DNA of 6,903 bases from assembly GCA_017557085.1 (NCBI GenBank), contig JAFZAR010000343.1:1-6903 (forward strand), written 5' to 3'. Origin of the DNA: Verrucomicrobiota bacterium (GTDB lineage Bacteria; Verrucomicrobiota; Verrucomicrobiia; Limisphaerales; UBA1412). Both the position numbers and the translations under genes were made by a program. The notes under the pieces were generated by a model. The model made no database searches. It was given only the letters and a program-made list of their open reading frames with translations, and was not told the DNA's origin. Below, piece after piece: positions 6,342 through 6,903 of this stretch (its first letter is position 1; each line of letters begins with the position of its first letter).

Positions 6342-6903
6342 TTATTTAACCGGAACCGAGTTTGTTATCTGCTGCTCCAGCCACTCTATCGTCTTCCAAG
6401 GACTTGTCGCTGGATAGAGATGGGGCGCGTTCGTTGTCCCATCAAAGGATGCCCACAGATGTATACGCCCGTTATTTTGTTCAAAGAGCGAAAGCGGTCC
6501 CTGTGTATCATTCAACCAGAAATCATTTCCTGCAGTATTGAATTCAATTCCGCCAACTGCACTAATGATACCAGGACCTGCCGCACTGTTCGTTGTCACA
6601 TTTTGCATCGCGCTGTTATCTGCAGCATGATTGACCCATTGATTATCATCAAGAATATGTATACCATCTGCACCTTGGTCAGACGCAGCGAAAACAATAT
6701 CCGGCCATGACAACTGTCTGCGAATCGTTGTCACATCCAACTGACCATAAGGATCGGTCGCCGGATCGTTCACGTTATCCTTCATCTTCATATAGACGAC
6801 GTTGGAGAAATACATATTTGTCGGCGTAAAGGTCGAGCCGATCAGATTGTCGAAATTGACACGCTGCAGGCGGAAGCTGCTGGCCAGACCCGGACGATAA
6901 AGT
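6342..6903 (-). CDS. C-terminal part of a probable secreted or surface protein, function unknown
   Basis: The frame is open from the right edge and ends at TAA (6344-6342), so only the last 187 codons are seen; the Met at 6815 is internal. The visible part begins LYRPGLASSFRLQRVNFDNLIG and continues through YFSNVVYMKMKDNVND, TIRRQLSWPDIVFAASDQGADGI, SAAGPGIISAVGGIEFN and WLNDTQGPLSLF to the terminus TIEWLEQQITNSVPVK. There is no Cys and no membrane segment; it is rich in Asn, Thr, Gly and aromatic residues, as in extracellular proteins. The RRQLSWPDIVFAASD and GPGII phrases resemble, from memory only, large uncharacterised secreted proteins of Verrucomicrobiota; I cannot name the family. It lies 53 bp upstream of the large exported-protein gene with no hairpin between, so the two are probably cotranscribed. 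Its codons look somewhat more AT-rich than those of the neighbours. Confidence 0.75.
   Translation of the reverse strand, partial: LYRPGLASSFRLQRVNFDNLIGSTFTPTNMYFSNVVYMKMKDNVNDPATDPYGQLDVTTIRRQLSWPDIVFAASDQGADGIHILDDNQWVNHAADNSAMQNVTTNSAAGPGIISAVGGIEFNTAGNDFWLNDTQGPLSLFEQNNGRIHLWASFDGTTNAPHLYPATSPWKTIEWLEQQITNSVPVK

Noticed and set aside
6342..6815. Met at 6815 as the true start of the partial gene
   Set aside because: The frame stays open to the window edge with protein-like sequence (FRLQRVNFDNLIG), and no signal peptide follows this Met.

Overview
The window holds parts or all of four protein genes, one pointing right and three pointing left. The cues point to a Gram-negative-type bacterium of the PVC group, probably Verrucomicrobiota or Lentisphaerota/Kiritimatiellota. 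These are a B12-dependent ribonucleotide reductase with a TSCPD domain and a Cys-rich tail, and a very large Sec-exported protein whose C-terminus has the W...AGSTYKVE...W...FFRL pattern I associate with secreted proteins of that group. This placement is an inference from protein style; there is no rRNA or phylogenetic marker to confirm it.

Layout. Positions 1-1755 (+) carry the C-terminal 584 codons of nrdJ, an adenosylcobalamin-dependent class II ribonucleotide reductase; its start and catalytic Cys region lie left of the window. The 96 bp between nrdJ and the next gene (1756-1851) hold a 13-bp tandem direct repeat and a hairpin with T-runs on both sides, a probable bidirectional terminator for two converging genes. 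Positions 1852-2796 (-) encode a 314-residue AEC (auxin efflux carrier family) membrane transporter. An 81-bp gap (2797-2877) is largely filled by a strong hairpin plus T-run that ends right at the transporter's start codon. Positions 2878-6288 (-) encode a 1136-residue exported protein with a signal peptide, several stretches of beta-strand-like repeats, a Gly/Asp/Glu-rich tract and a C-terminal domain. A 53-bp gap (6289-6341) with a good ribosome binding site precedes it. Positions 6342-6903 (-) are the C-terminal 187 codons of another probable surface or secreted protein whose beginning lies right of the window.

How the genes relate. The two leftward secreted-type genes are closely spaced with no terminator between them, so they probably form an operon for a cell-surface or secreted structure. 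That is the part of the window least explained by known families. The AEC transporter follows on the same strand but is separated by the terminator, so it may be a separate unit or be expressed by read-through. nrdJ converges on this group and belongs to a different function, deoxyribonucleotide synthesis. No RNA genes, CRISPR arrays, insertion sequences or phage genes were seen.
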